From: Aedes albopictus
Lineage: Eukaryota; Arthropoda; Insecta; Diptera; Culicidae
DNA length: 64,000 bases
Reading direction: 5' to 3'
Assembly: GCF_035046485.1 (NCBI RefSeq)
Contig: NC_085138.1
Location: forward strand, 424,997,265-425,061,264
The translations under genes were made by a program, and so were the position numbers. Position 1 is the first letter of the stretch, and each line of letters begins with the position of its first letter. The notes under the pieces are model-generated. The model saw only the letters and a program-made list of their open reading frames with translations. It made no database searches and was not told where the DNA came from. This document shows, in pieces, positions 34,680-45,700 of the stretch.

Positions 34680-35119
34680 TGTCGGGGCCCGTGGCGCAGT
34701 GGTCCACACGTTCGCTTCATAAGCGGATGGTCATGGGTTCGAACCCAGCCCCGGCACTTGCAATTTTTCGTCAGTTGCTCTTCCCCCCGAGAGCAGCTGG
34801 CACCTGACCCTCTTCGGAGCATATAGCTCTAACGGACCCGGAATTTGGATATCGGCGAACCGCAACTCATAATGGACGACCCCCAATTGAACTGGAAAAG
34901 GAACAGTAGCCAACCACCAGCATCATCGTGCTCATCATTCTACCGTGGACAGGGTAGAAGAGTTGAAGCAGCACAAGGCACCAGTTCGATACAGTTGAAT
35001 TAGAATAGAATACATGTAGGCGCTGTACAAAAGTGTAAGTGCAGCGTCCAATTGGAATCGCTCACGTAGTGCCCAAGTGGACAAAAGAGCTGTAAATTAG
35101 GTTAAGTGATTAAGAATAA
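34680..35119 (+). mobile_element. tRNA-derived SINE in left arm of long foldback
   Basis: A 440-bp element. The tRNA-like head reads GGCCCGTGGCGCAGTGGTCC, a CTTCATAA anticodon-type loop and B-box GGGTTCGAACCC; the body has CACCTGACCCTCTTCGGAGC, and the tail TTAAGAATAAAA. The target duplication AAAAGGCGTATTTT is exact (34666-34679 and 35120-35133). The right arm of the foldback (37223-37237) keeps the uninterrupted pre-insertion site. Confidence 0.93.
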
Positions 35120-36192
35120 AAAAGGCGTATTTTGATAAAACGTAATAAATGATTAATCCCCCTTGAAGTGAGATAAAAAATTTATTTTTTCGAAATATTT
35201 TTTTAGAGGTTTGACATCTTCGGCAAAGTTGTAGTCCATAATAAGAGAACAAAAATCGTAGAACATGTCAAAGCTCCACCTCTTACGGTTTTCGAGATAT
35301 GGAGCGTTTTGTGTGAAGTACCCCTAAAACTAGTTTTTTCAGTGTAGCTCCAACAGATAAAATCCTACAGTTTTGTGACCTTCTACAAACTTGTTCAGGA
35401 CGTCAAAATACACATTTCTTCCGAAGATGTCAAGTCGTTATATCTTAAAACTAAAAAGTTGTAGGCAAATTTATCATATTTTAAGGTGTACTTTCACCTT
35501 AAGTAACTATTTCCGGTGCAAAATGGCGCAGATGGCTCAGTCGGTAGTTGAAAGATTAGACTTTTTACTATCACTTGGGGGTGGAATCCCTCGTGGGCAA
35601 TAGTGGGAAAGATGGTTTAAATACATGACAAAAACTAGTTATTTTGCCTGTAATTCAAGAAAAATAAATAAAAATTAATAATTTAGGATCCCGCAGTAAT
35701 TTTTACTGCATTGCGTAATTTCCAGCAATATTTTACAACATTTTTGAGCATGATTCATTTATTTATTTACTTAAATTAGCGACACTTTCACCAAAGGTGT
35801 AAAATAATGTTTGAAATAAAAAAAACCATCGCATTATTTCTCGGCGCACCCTGTATTTTATTGATTTATATCTGATATATTTCAATTGCTTCCCAGGTGT
35901 AAGTCAAATTCGTGGATTACTGAAAAAAGCTGTTAATCTGCTATCGGACGAACCAAAACTTCTCCTGATATTTTCGGATACTGATTCCGTAGTTGAATAG
36001 TCAAACAACAAATATAAATATAAATACATGAAAAAAATCTACTCTGTGTTTTGATGCACATCTGGAACTTGTTTAATATTTCCTTCTTCCTATTTCTAGC
36101 GCTACATAACTTGAAGATAGCCTCAAAAAAAAAATACTTCAAAAAGAGAATTTTAAAGTAACTTTATCAGAAATAGCCTGATCATCTCTGCA

Positions 36193-36398
36193 TGTCTAAA
36201 GAGTTAACTCGTTTTGTAACCAAACATTGTTTCTGTCGCTGTAGGGCTCATCTCGATCTCCACCCACGCATCTGTGGGCCGTTATCAGAAAGAGCGAAGA
36301 TAGATCTTCCAAAGATCCAAATGCGTGGGTGGATCGAGATGAGCCCTACAGCGACAGAAACAATGTTTGTTTGCAAAACGAGTTAGACCCTTTAGACA
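36193..36398. mobile_element. Palindromic element inside the long foldback, 206 bp
   Basis: The ends are TGTCTAAAGAGTTAACTCG and an inverse ending CCTTTAGACA. The arms of about 90 bp match closely (ACATTGTTTCTGTCGCTGTA, GGGCTCATCTCGATC, CCACCCACGCAT). The central loop is about 40 bp. Confidence 0.88.
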
Positions 36399-36425
36399 AG
36401 AGATCTGATAGTTAACAATATGAAT

Positions 36426-36517
36426 TTAACCGTTATGTGTCCGACAACTTTTTGCTTTTTTCTACACCGTGCTTTTCAAATGGGCGCTGGGTACCCTGTC
36501 GGCCACATAAGGGTTAA
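36426..36517. mobile_element. TTAA-flanked palindromic element, 92 bp
   Basis: The ends are TTAACCGTTATGTGTCCGAC and an inverse ending GTCGGCCACATAAGGGTTAA. It lies 27 bp from the preceding palindrome. Confidence 0.7.
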
Positions 36518-37342
36518 AAGCATGAATAAAATATTCTGTTTGGTAAAAACAATGCTCAAAAACGACACGAATGCACCTTTGGTGTAAAGTGTCGCTAATT
36601 TAAGTAAATAAATAAATGTTGTAAAATATTGCTGGAAATTACGCAATGCAGTAAAAATTACTGCGGGATCCTAAATTATTAATTTTTATTTATTTTTCTT
36701 GAATTACAGGCAAAATAACTAGTTTTTGTCATGTATTTAAACCATCTTTCCCACTATTGCCCACGAGGGTTTCCACCCCCAAGTGATAGTAAAAAGTCTA
36801 ATCTTTCAACTACCGACTGAGCCATCTGCGCCATTTTGCGCCGGAAATAGTTACTTAAGGTGAAAGTACACCTTAAAATATGATAAATTTGCCTACAACT
36901 TTTTTGTTTTAAGATGTAACGACTTGACATCTTCGGAAGAAATGTGTATTTTGACGTCCTGAACAAGTTTGTAGAAGGTCACAAAACTGTAGGATTTTAT
37001 CTGTTGGAGCTACACTGAAAAAACTAGTTTTAGGGGTACTTCACACAAAACGCTCCATATCTCGAAAACCGTAAGAGGTCGAGCTTTGACATGTTCTATG
37101 ATTTTTGTTCTCTTATTATGGGCTACAACTTTGCCGAAGACGTCAAACCTCTAAAAAAATATTTCGAAAAAAAAAATTTTTATCTCACTTCTAGGGGGAT
37201 TAATCATTTATTAAATTTTATCAAAAGACGCCTTTTAACATGCAGAAAAACTTTGTAGAACACGCCAAACCTCTAAAACCAACCTAAAAAAAGTTATTTA
37301 ATTTTGATCGTAAAATCATCGATTTCGAACACTGTGCGTGGA

Positions 37343-38890
37343 TGATTTTTTGAAAAACATCTCGTTCTGTTTCCTGAACATAAAATCTATAAAGAACATG
37401 TTAAGGAAAACCATGAAAAACACTCTAGAGGATTTTTTGAAGATTTTTCTGCAGGGTTATCTAACATACATTTTGAAGGATTTTTTTTTTCAACTGGAAA
37501 ATATTGATGAATTTTCACCATGTATGGTTTTTAAATGAATCATTTGATAATTTTATGAAGAACCAATGATAGAATAACTCAAGGTTTTCTGAAGAAATTT
37601 ATGGAATATTTTTCAAAGCAATCCATGAAAGATTTCTTAAAATAATCATTTGAGACAATTTGGAGGAATAATTTGTAAAATAAGCGGAAAATAAATCCTT
37701 GTAGGAGCCACTGAAGAAATTCTTTGAGAAATCTTGAGAAGAAATTCCGAAGAATTTGTTGAGCATTTTTCAGAAAAACTTCATTGGGGAACTTTCGGAG
37801 AAATCCTTTGCTGAAATTCCAGAAGAAATGCAATAATCTCTGGTGGATTGCCCGCAGGATTTTCCAGATTCATTTATGAGGGAGTATTGAATGACATCCT
37901 TATGGCAATTCCTGAAATACCAGAAATAATTTCTGAAGGAATCTCTGAAAATTCTCTGAAGAATCAACTGGAAGAATTTATGAAAAAAAAAAATGCTATA
38001 GGAATCCCTGTACAAAATTCTAAAACAATTTGAAGGAGAAATTTTTGGTGAAATTTTAAAATAAATCTCTTTTAGAATGTTTAATGTTATTCTTGGTGGA
38101 GTTTCAGATGAAACCCATATAAATCTTTTTTTTTTAGTACAGAAATGTACCTTAAATGATTCTTGGACATAGTTCCATAGAAATTTATAAGGGAATATCT
38201 GAAAGAAACCCTGGAGAAATAGAAGATTTCCTTGGACAAAGAATGCTTGGACAAATATATAAGGGAATCTCATTTGAGATTTTAAAAGGAATATCCATCT
38301 CTTGGAGAATCCTTTAAAAACTTTCTGAAGGAATCTTAATATGAATTTTTGAAGAAGTTTTTCTAGAAACCATCCTTGAGTCATTCTTCAAAAATTTCTA
38401 GAAGAGACCTTTGATTTTCTTGAAGAAACGTTGTAATCCTTCCTGAAGGAATCCTTGAATAATTTCTTGAAATAACTCTTTTGCGGGTTTCTGAACAAAA
38501 AATCTATGGAGAATATTTGAGGATATTTTTCTAGAGGAATTTTTAACAAAATTTCCAATGTATTCTCTATCAAAAATTACGAAGGAAATTTTGAAGCTTC
38601 CGAAAAAAATCCGTGGAAGGTTATGTGAAATGAATTCCTAGAGGATTTTCTTAAGGAATCTACGGAGCAGTATTGGAAAGGAAAGGTTTCATATAAAAGT
38701 CCCTGTAAATTTCCGGAGTAATCTCTAGAAAACATTGTATAAAATTAATAAATTTCTAAGGCAATCAACGGAAGAATTTGTAAAGGAATTCGCAGATGAA
38801 TTCCCGAACGCATTACTGGTAGAATTTGTTGAAAATTCCCTGGAATTGTAATTTCAGAAGGAATCGCTGCAATAATGAGTGAAAAAATGA
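37343..38890. repeat. Degenerate 12-bp-periodic repeat
   Basis: GAAGAAATTCTTTGAGAAATC-type texture continuing the repeat on the other side of the long foldback, which therefore inserted into it. The longest open frame is low complexity. Confidence 0.55.
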
Positions 38891-38896
38891 AATCTA

Positions 38897-39136
38897 CACA
38901 CCAAATTTTTTGAAACGCTTCCAGCACAAAAAAAATCAGCAAAATAAATTGCTGAATTTCAGCAATTTTTTTGCTGAATTTCAGCACAACGTTGCTGATC
39001 AACTGTCAAAATTGCTGGATGGTTCAGCAAGTTGAGAAATAATTGCTGATATTCAGTAAATTCGCATTGCTGAATGAAATCAGCACAAAAAAAATCAGCA
39101 AAGTTTGCTGAATACCAGTAAACAAAATTTGGTGTG
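38897..39136. mobile_element. TA-flanked MITE with TCAGCAA palindromes, 240 bp
   Basis: The terminal inverted repeats are CACACCAAATTTTTTG and CAAAATTTGGTGTG, flanked by TA (38895-38896 and 39137-39138). The interior is full of TTGCTGA and TCAGCAA in both orientations. Confidence 0.88.
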
Positions 39137-39292
39137 TATACCTGTACAAAAACTGTAGAAACCCCTGAACAAAAAAAATCAAATAAATTTTTGATAGATT
39201 TTTCAAAACATCAGCTAAGGAACAATTATGTTATTGCCTTTTTCCATCCATACCAGTTTGCCGACTGGTAGTATGTCTGAAATAGACGTCAA

Positions 39293-39993
39293 AACTTGAC
39301 GTATTTGAAGGCAAAGTACGTTTAATTAGCAAATTGAGAAATAAATTTGTGAAAAAATACCACTTGTTTTGACGGGGTTCGAACCCACGACTCCGCATCG
39401 TTAGACCGGCGCTTTAACCAATTAAGGTTGAAGGATTCGTCATTGATATAATCGTCATCATTGAAAATTTGAAAGCAGTTTTCTCGTCCAAAGCTGAAAT
39501 TTCCTCAGTGAAAATGTATTCACTGTATTGCGGTTGCAGAATGGAGTACAGTGAATACTTTTTCAATGCAAACATTCATGTTTTGAGCGAGAAAACTGCT
39601 TTCGTATTTTCAATGATGACGATTGTGTCAATGACGAATCCTTCAACCTTAAGCCGAAGAACAAGTGATGATTCTGCGGAATAGAAAGCCAAACTGGATT
39701 CGCAGCAGCACCCTAACCGGGTCCGTCTTTCATAACTTTATCTCTTTTTCAGCTCTTAGTTGTCAATCTACCGCATTATCTCGGCCTACGAACAACAAGT
39801 GTGAGCGTATTGTTTTTAGAATGTTGATATTGAAGCTCGACTGACACTTATTATGTGGCTTAATTGGCTAAAACGCCGCACAAGCGATAAGAAGTCGTAG
39901 GTTCGAATCCCACCAAAACAAGTGGTATTTTTTCCATAAATTTATCTTTCTAATTGTCAATTAAACTTACTTTGCCTTCAAATACTTCAAGTT
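39293..39993. mobile_element. Head-to-head pair of tRNA-like SINEs (twin foldback)
   Basis: The left unit (about 39293-39425, - strand) and right unit (about 39855-39993, + strand) are inverted copies. Both have a B-box (GGTTCGAACCC and GGTTCGAATCCC), then AAAACAAGTGGTATTTTTTC, a TTTGCCTTCAAATAC stretch and a common end AACTTGA. The tRNA-like heads face each other. A TTAA foldback (39422-39652) sits in the head of the left unit. Confidence 0.75.
39422..39652. mobile_element. TTAA foldback family, 231 bp, copy 2
   Basis: The same ends and length as 22818-23048, with scattered substitutions. It sits in CCAATTAAG of the tRNA-like head of the left SINE unit, where TTAA is the natural target. Confidence 0.9.
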
Positions 39994-40335
39994 TTTTCCC
40001 CCGTTGAGGAATTTCAGAAGAAATTTGAAGGGAAATCCATGATACAGTGTCCGGACATTTGCCCGAAGGCCGTTTGACCGAATTATGTTTAAAAGATTCA
40101 GATGAAGTTTTTGACATTCTTACTACCAATATAATCATCAGAAATATTTACTTTCTTTAATCATAGACTTTTCTATCTAGTTATGACATTCAGGGATAAG
40201 TTGGCGTTGAATCTGCCAATATTTTGTCATAGATTTTTCCTTCTTCAAATTATAGGCTGTTCTTCCGAGTTATACTGATGCAAGGAACAGTACTATGGTC
40301 ACTTATGTTCATCTTTCATTTTCGGCCAAACAGCA
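39994..40335. other. Intergenic, nothing recognised
   Basis: No supported feature. Confidence 0.35.
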
Positions 40336-40379
40336 TTCGGCCAAATGGCGTTTGGTCAAATGACCTGGAACCCTTCGAT

Positions 40380-40625
40380 ACATTTCAGATCAAGCCAGCT
40401 TCATCGACGGCCGGTCGAAAACGGACCAGATCTTCGGCGTACTGCAAATCCTCCAGAATTGCTTGATTACAGCAATATCGACCGTACAGATCTAGGAAAA
40501 ATTGTGGAGAAGAACGACTTTCTTGGTGAGCAGACCAGACTGCTCAAAGCAGCGATGGACGGTGTGCAAAACTGCGTAACGGTGTCAGGTGAGCCATCGA
40601 GTTTATTCAGAGCTCGCCAGTAACA
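40380..40625 (+). pseudogene. Non-LTR retrotransposon RT fragment with internal deletion
   Basis: Translation gives DQASFIDGRSKTDQIFGVLQ followed by ILQN, close to the RT segment seen at 27.1 kb. Then, in another frame, RLLKAAMDGVQNCVTVSGEP appears, normally found further along the RT palm just before the catalytic region. The sequence between is missing or scrambled, so the copy is deleted and frameshifted. Confidence 0.75.
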
Positions 40626-40629
40626 ATTA

Positions 40630-42475
40630 TTTATAGAACTGGTTTGTTTCTTCTTGTTGTGAAATAAATCTTGAAACGTTTATGTGGTTCTAGATTTTAT
40701 CGATTTTTTTTGAAGAAGTATAAGGCGCATGAAATAGCAGCCTTTCGGTACGCCTTGCTTATACAAGAAAAGCAAAAAAAATCGAACCGGAAAAAATGCG
40801 TAATATTGTTGCAATTCGTGTTCGAATACCGCTCTACAATTGAACATTGAATCGACAGAACCACTTCTCGTCCACCACCCCGCAGGATTCATGATCCCCA
40901 CCCAATATTTGCACCAGTAGTATGTAGTAGTGAACCAAGCAGATTCCCACGCATACGCACCGCCCAACAAGAATTGCACATCATTGATTCACATTGTAAT
41001 TCCGGGGGATGGTGCTCCACTATTTTCTACATCTACGGCTTTTGGAATTAGGGGTAAACTGCGAGTGCGGTACAGAGCGAGCGAGCGGGTGGCTGGGGAG
41101 GATCCTTTGTAGAGTGGTTCAATGAGAGGAGATTTATCGGTTTCGAATGCACTTTTCGGTTTCGCTGTGAACCATGGCATGGGGTTAACAACAGCCAGCA
41201 TCCCCAGCCAGCCGGGGTTACCGACGAACGTTTTCGGTCGCATTCGAGGCGCTTAAATTGCTTTGAATTCGGAATCGAGGAATTGAAACCGTTGCGATGG
41301 GGCAGGGTTGCGGGAAGGCGAATTGTTCTCCAGAATACAATCGAACATAAATTTCTACCTTACGTTTTGTTTTCGGGCGGATGGGGAGACGGGATTGGTT
41401 TACAAAACGATTCGATGCGTTATTGCTTTTGGTTTTATTTTATTGCACACATATTGAAATAGTGAAATATTTCCAATCGTTTTTGCAGTGGTTGAAATTC
41501 ATCGGTGTATCGGTGAAATGACTTGAATAGCAAATAGCTATGGATGCATTATAATAATATAATTTGAGGAAATCAACTGGTTGGCATACGCTATGGTTTG
41601 AGCCAATGTTTAATATCATCAAGAGAAGTAGTTGGAATGCGTATCCACGCAAAATCAGTATACCAACCATCATCCTAATTGCATTGCATCCGATTTTTTG
41701 AAACCGGGTTTACATTAGATTAAACATAGCAACAGCTATACTACAATCACTCAAACTTCTACCCTTTTTTTTACCTTCAAACAGAAAGTAGCCCATTTCT
41801 TAACAAGTATCTCCACCTAGCAACACTGCTGAATGAAAATTGCAATCACTCGTTAACATCGTGGGGCACCGAGGATGTCAGAGAGCACCCAACGTTGTTT
41901 ATCCCTGCAAATTCTGCACGCATTCCAAGCCGAATCATCTATAGCCACAACAAGCACTGGTAGGGTGTCACCACCGTCGTCGTCAAGCACGCTGTCATTG
42001 ACTGGCAGAAGCCCTCCCGAAGTGGATGAGTGAAACTCCCCATGAGCAACTCTGCTATTATTATCGTCGTAGTCGTTCTGGTTATTTTTTGCACAATATA
42101 ATGCTCGGGTTTAATGATGTCACAATCTTTGCATCAGCATCACCCGTAAAAGGGTGAGTACGTTGATTCTTCGCAACTGTTTCCACTACCCTGTTTATTA
42201 TTCATAAAAAATTAAATAAGGGGGAAACGTCAATGAACGCTCAAGAGAGGAGGTTCACTCACGCTGGTTCTTAAAATATGTTGCGACTGCAAGTAGTCCT
42301 CTGTGTGGTGGAATGGGTCGACGTCAAAGAACTTCACCACGACCTATGGCCAGGTTTTATTTCAATATATCCCTTCGATTGCTTGATTTTGGGGGTACGG
42401 CACCACTTAGGCATGGTACACACATTACATAACGCTAAAATCTGCCATTGCAGACCCACTCCCTCTTGTATTGTA
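40630..42475. other. Intergenic, no supported gene
   Basis: Higher-complexity sequence with no recognisable coding region on either strand and no clear repeat boundary. Open frames are short and without known motifs. Confidence 0.45.
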
Positions 42476-42672
42476 CTTGTATTGTCCCTTTCAGGAGTTC
42501 CTTCGGTAATCACTTTCCTCCGGGAATCTCTTGACGAATTCCTTCGGAAGTTCTTCCGGAAATTGCAGCGGTAGTTCCTGCAAGAATCCCTACAGAAGTT
42601 CCTTCGGGAATCTCATTAAGAGCTCCTCCGTGGTTCTTTTCCTGGGTCCCTCCGGGAATCCCTTAACGAGTT

Positions 42673-43258
42673 TGTTCGGCAATGAACACAAGAAATTTAG
42701 GCAAAGGCACTGGACTGTATGACAGCGCAGTAGAGAACGGATGGGTTTCGGATAGGGAGAGAAAATCACTGGATCACTTTCACAACTTCACTACTTTATT
42801 CTCTAACTGCTATTTACACTTGGAATAATTTCACTACGCGTTGTCCAAGCCACGCGTACGCTTGTCACTTTATCACTTTTAAATTTGAACTGACTCGCTA
42901 CTGGGAACGGGTCGCATATTTATACCCAAAAATATGGTATTCCAGAACCACGTGGAATATTCTACGCGCGCGTAGAACCCACGCGACGCGTGTGGAACAA
43001 ACCATCACGCTACCTGCAGGGCGACGACGACGAGAGTCGATGATGACGATGATGACGGTTGCGGCGGTGCGGTTCGCTGCTGCACTCACGGCAGGATCTC
43101 ACGGCACTCACTCTCTCGCTGCTGCTCGCTGATGTTTCGTCGGCTCGAGTGAGTGCGCGTGCTTCGTCACGATGATCGATGATGGTTCCGATGCAATGGT
43201 TGGTGGTCGCGCAGCTTACCATGCTGCTGCCATCATTTGGAGCGTATGTTCGCGAACA
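42673..43258 (-). mobile_element. Solo LTR, 586 bp
   Basis: The ends are TGTTCGGC and GCGAACA, with a 5-bp target duplication GAGTT on both sides (42668-42672 and 43259-43263). Read on the - strand it has TATAAAT, about 30 nt later an arthropod-type initiator GAGTCAGTTC, and then AATAAA, the promoter and poly(A) layout expected of an LTR. A 5-bp duplication fits Bel/Pao or Ty3-type elements. No internal coding region remains. Confidence 0.85.
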
Positions 43259-43964
43259 GAGTTATACTAGGAATTCCTTCAGGAGCTCCTCCAGAAATTC
43301 CTCCAGTTGTTCCTCCCGGAGTTCCTCCAGGCATTCCTTCAGGAATTCCTCCAGGAGTTCCTCCGGAAATTCCTCAAGTGTCCCTCCGGCAACACTTCCA
43401 GGAGTTCCTCCGTTAATTCCTTCAAGTTTTCTTGCAGGAATTCCTTCACGAGCTCACCCGAGAATTTCTTAAAAAGTCACTACGGGAATTTCTCCAAGAG
43501 TTCATCAGGGAATGTCTCCAGGAGTTCCTTCAGAAATTGATCTAGTAGTTGCGCCAGGAATAGCTTCAAAATTGCGCCATGAATTGCTCCAGAACTTTCT
43601 CCAAGAATTCCTCCAGGAGTTCTTCCGGAACTGTGGGAATTCCTCCAAGAGTTCCTCAGTAAATTCCTCAATGAGTTGCTGCAGGAATTCCTCCAGGAAT
43701 TGCTCCAGGAAATTCTCCATGAGTCCTTCCAGAAATTGCTCTACAAGCTGCTCCAGAAATCGCTCCAGAGTTCCTTGGGAAATACTATAGAGTAATGGTG
43801 GAAGATCGTGAAGATAGAACCCGAATTCCAGACCGCCGGAGAAGGAACAGTTTGTCCACATCGCAATGGTCCATACTCGATCGGACTAAAACTAAACCAA
43901 GACAATCGTAAAATTTTTCAAGTTTAGCAAAACTTTTTTTGACCAGAAAACCTTAAAAATTGAA

Positions 43965-44003
43965 CTCTTGAAAAAGGTCACAAACGGATCGAAACGTTGG
44001 GAA
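43965..44003 (+). ncRNA. Decayed hammerhead ribozyme motif
   Basis: The layout matches the motif at 7.86 kb. TTGAAAA stands in place of CUGANGA (first and sixth positions changed). Stem II pairs GGTC with GATC around ACAAACG. GAAA follows, then palindromic ACGT, cleavage-site T and GGG. The two core changes should abolish cleavage. Confidence 0.6.
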
Positions 44004-44159
44004 TACAGCCTGGATTCGCTGGTTGAGTCACGATTGCGCCCCGATTAGCGAATCGTGTTCGTTCGTTGGGGCAACTGACAACTGATCAAAATGCTCTAGA
44101 CACACGCAAGTGATGCGAAATACGTCACGAAACACTCGCACTCACGAAACAAACGTCCT

Positions 44160-44192
44160 GTATATAAGAGGTGCGATGCGACGGCGGTCAGA
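44160..44192 (+). promoter_or_regulatory. Orphan core promoter, TATA plus initiator
   Basis: TATATAAG at 44161-44168 is followed by TCAGAC at 44188, with the initiator A about 29 nt from the TATA start, a canonical insect arrangement. No credible gene lies downstream, so it probably belongs to the retroelement remnant. Confidence 0.45.
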
Positions 44193-45551
44193 CGTCAAAC
44201 TCATTTTGACATCGATTTTGACATTGACAGTGCTTTTTAGTTGGGTTTTGCCCCAACCAGCGAACATCCAACCATCGAGACAGCCCATCTAACGAGCAGC
44301 CAACGAACGAATCGGTACTGTAATCAAAAGCAAGTGTTTTCCATTCCCCTTAAAACTGCGAAGCCAAACCGAAACAGTACATAACATCAGTCGTATCCCC
44401 GAAATTGCTTCGAAAGTACCTCTGGGATGCTTTTTAGTAGTTCCTTCATGAACTGCTCCTTGAGTTCTTCCTGAAATTTCTCCAGGAGCTCTTCCTGCAA
44501 TTGCTGCAGGAATTCCTCCGAGAATCCTTTCGGGAGTTCCTCTGTGAAACCCTAAAAAAGATCATCCGGGAATATCTTCAGGAGTTCCTCCGGGAATTAC
44601 TCACGGAATTCATCAAGAAGTTCTTCCAGGAATTCCTCCAGGAGTTCATCCGGCAATCCCTTCAGGAGTTCCTCCAGAAATTCCTTTCCGACTTTCTCCA
44701 TAAGTTCCTTTCGAAGGTGCTGCGGGACTCCAGGAGTTCCTTTAGGAATGCATTCAGGACTTCCTACAGGAAAAGTTCCAAGAGTTCCTCCAAGTATTGC
44801 TCCAGGTGTTTCTGTAGGAATTACAGCAGCAGTTCCTCCGGAATTACCGCCACGAGTTCCAGAAACAAATCCTTGAGAAACTCCTAAAGAAATTTCTCCA
44901 AGAACTGCTGAAGCAATTCGCAAAGAAACTCCTGGAGCAATTTGTGGAGGAGTTTTAAAATACACATAATTAAAAAAAAAAAAAAATTGTGGAGGAATTC
45001 TTGGTACTACCTGAGCAGTTCCTGTAGGAAGTCCCGAACGAACTTCTGAAAGTATTCCCAGAGGAACACCAGAAGGTATTCCTGGAGGAATTTCTGGGAG
45101 AACTCCTGAAGGACTCCCGGAGGAATTTCTGCAACAAATCCCGGAGCACCTCCGGCAGGTATTCCCGGAGGATCTCCAGGAGGGATTCCCGGAAGAACTG
45201 CTGGAGGAATTCCTGGGAGAACACCTGGTGGAATTCCTGGAGTGATTCCTTTAGGAAATCCTGCAGCCGTTCCCGGAGAAATTTCTGCACCAAATGCCGG
45301 AGGAACTTCTTGCGCAATTTCTGGAGGAACTCTTTGAGCAATGTCCGGAGGAACTTCTAGAGAAATTCCCGAAGGAGCTGTAGCTGTTTTTGGAGGAACT
45401 CTTGGAACGGTTTCTGATGTAACTATTTGAACAGTTCCTGGAGGAATTCTCGGAGAAATTCTTTGACGAATTTTCGGAGGAACATTCAGAGGAATCTCCG
45501 GTGGAACTCCTGAAGGTATTTCCAGAAAAACTCTTAGAGGATTTTCCTAAG

Positions 45552-45700
45552 AGAGCGTTCATATATAACGTAGCATTTTTAGCACATTGTTTATTCCCCT
45601 CCCCCCTCATATCATATTTTCCCATACCTAATATGTAGCTCGGCACACAATCCCAGACTTCCCTTCTCCCCTCAAAAGCTACGTCATTTATGAACGCTCC
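45552..45700. mobile_element. Palindromic MITE, GAGCGTTCAT family, 149 bp
   Basis: The ends are AGAGCGTTCATATATAACG and an inverse ending ATTTATGAACGCTCC, flanked by CTAAG on both sides (45547-45551 and 45701-45705). The internal CCCCTCCCCCC tract resembles the C/G-rich cores of the other ACGT-arm palindromes. It sits cleanly within the 12-bp repeat. Confidence 0.85.

Larger units (their letters stand above)
34566..37337. mobile_element. Long inverted-repeat transposon with CACAGTG ends (Transib-like?)
   Basis: The left arm is about 34566-35800 (including a later SINE) and the right arm about 36567-37337. The arms match almost throughout: outer ends CACAGTGTTCGAAATCGATG and its inverse, then TTTTCGAGATATGGAGCG, AAAATCCTACAGTTTTGTG and GGATCCCGCAG. 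A 5-bp direct repeat CGTGG flanks it (34561-34565 and 37338-37342). The terminal heptamer CACAGTG and 5-bp duplication fit the Transib superfamily, from which RAG recombination signals derive. The arms contain a tRNA-like block (GATGGCTCAGTCGG and GGTGGAATCCC; 35527-35600 and its inverse near 36770-36840). There is no transposase. Two further palindromes sit in the centre. Confidence 0.82.
43850..44400 (+). mobile_element. Penelope-like element tail with decayed hammerhead and promoter
   Basis: An island of non-12-bp sequence inside the repeat. It contains a mutated hammerhead (43965-44003) and, 3' of it, a TATA-plus-initiator promoter (44160-44192). The part near 44040-44090 and 44225-44260 shares GATTAGCGAA and GGGGCAACTG/GCCCCAACCAGCGAA phrases. 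Element boundaries are uncertain. Confidence 0.5.

Noticed and set aside
34684..34755. Possible tRNA gene with CAT anticodon
   Set aside because: It is the 5' head of a SINE: body sequence and a tail follow directly and a target duplication encloses the whole 440 bp.
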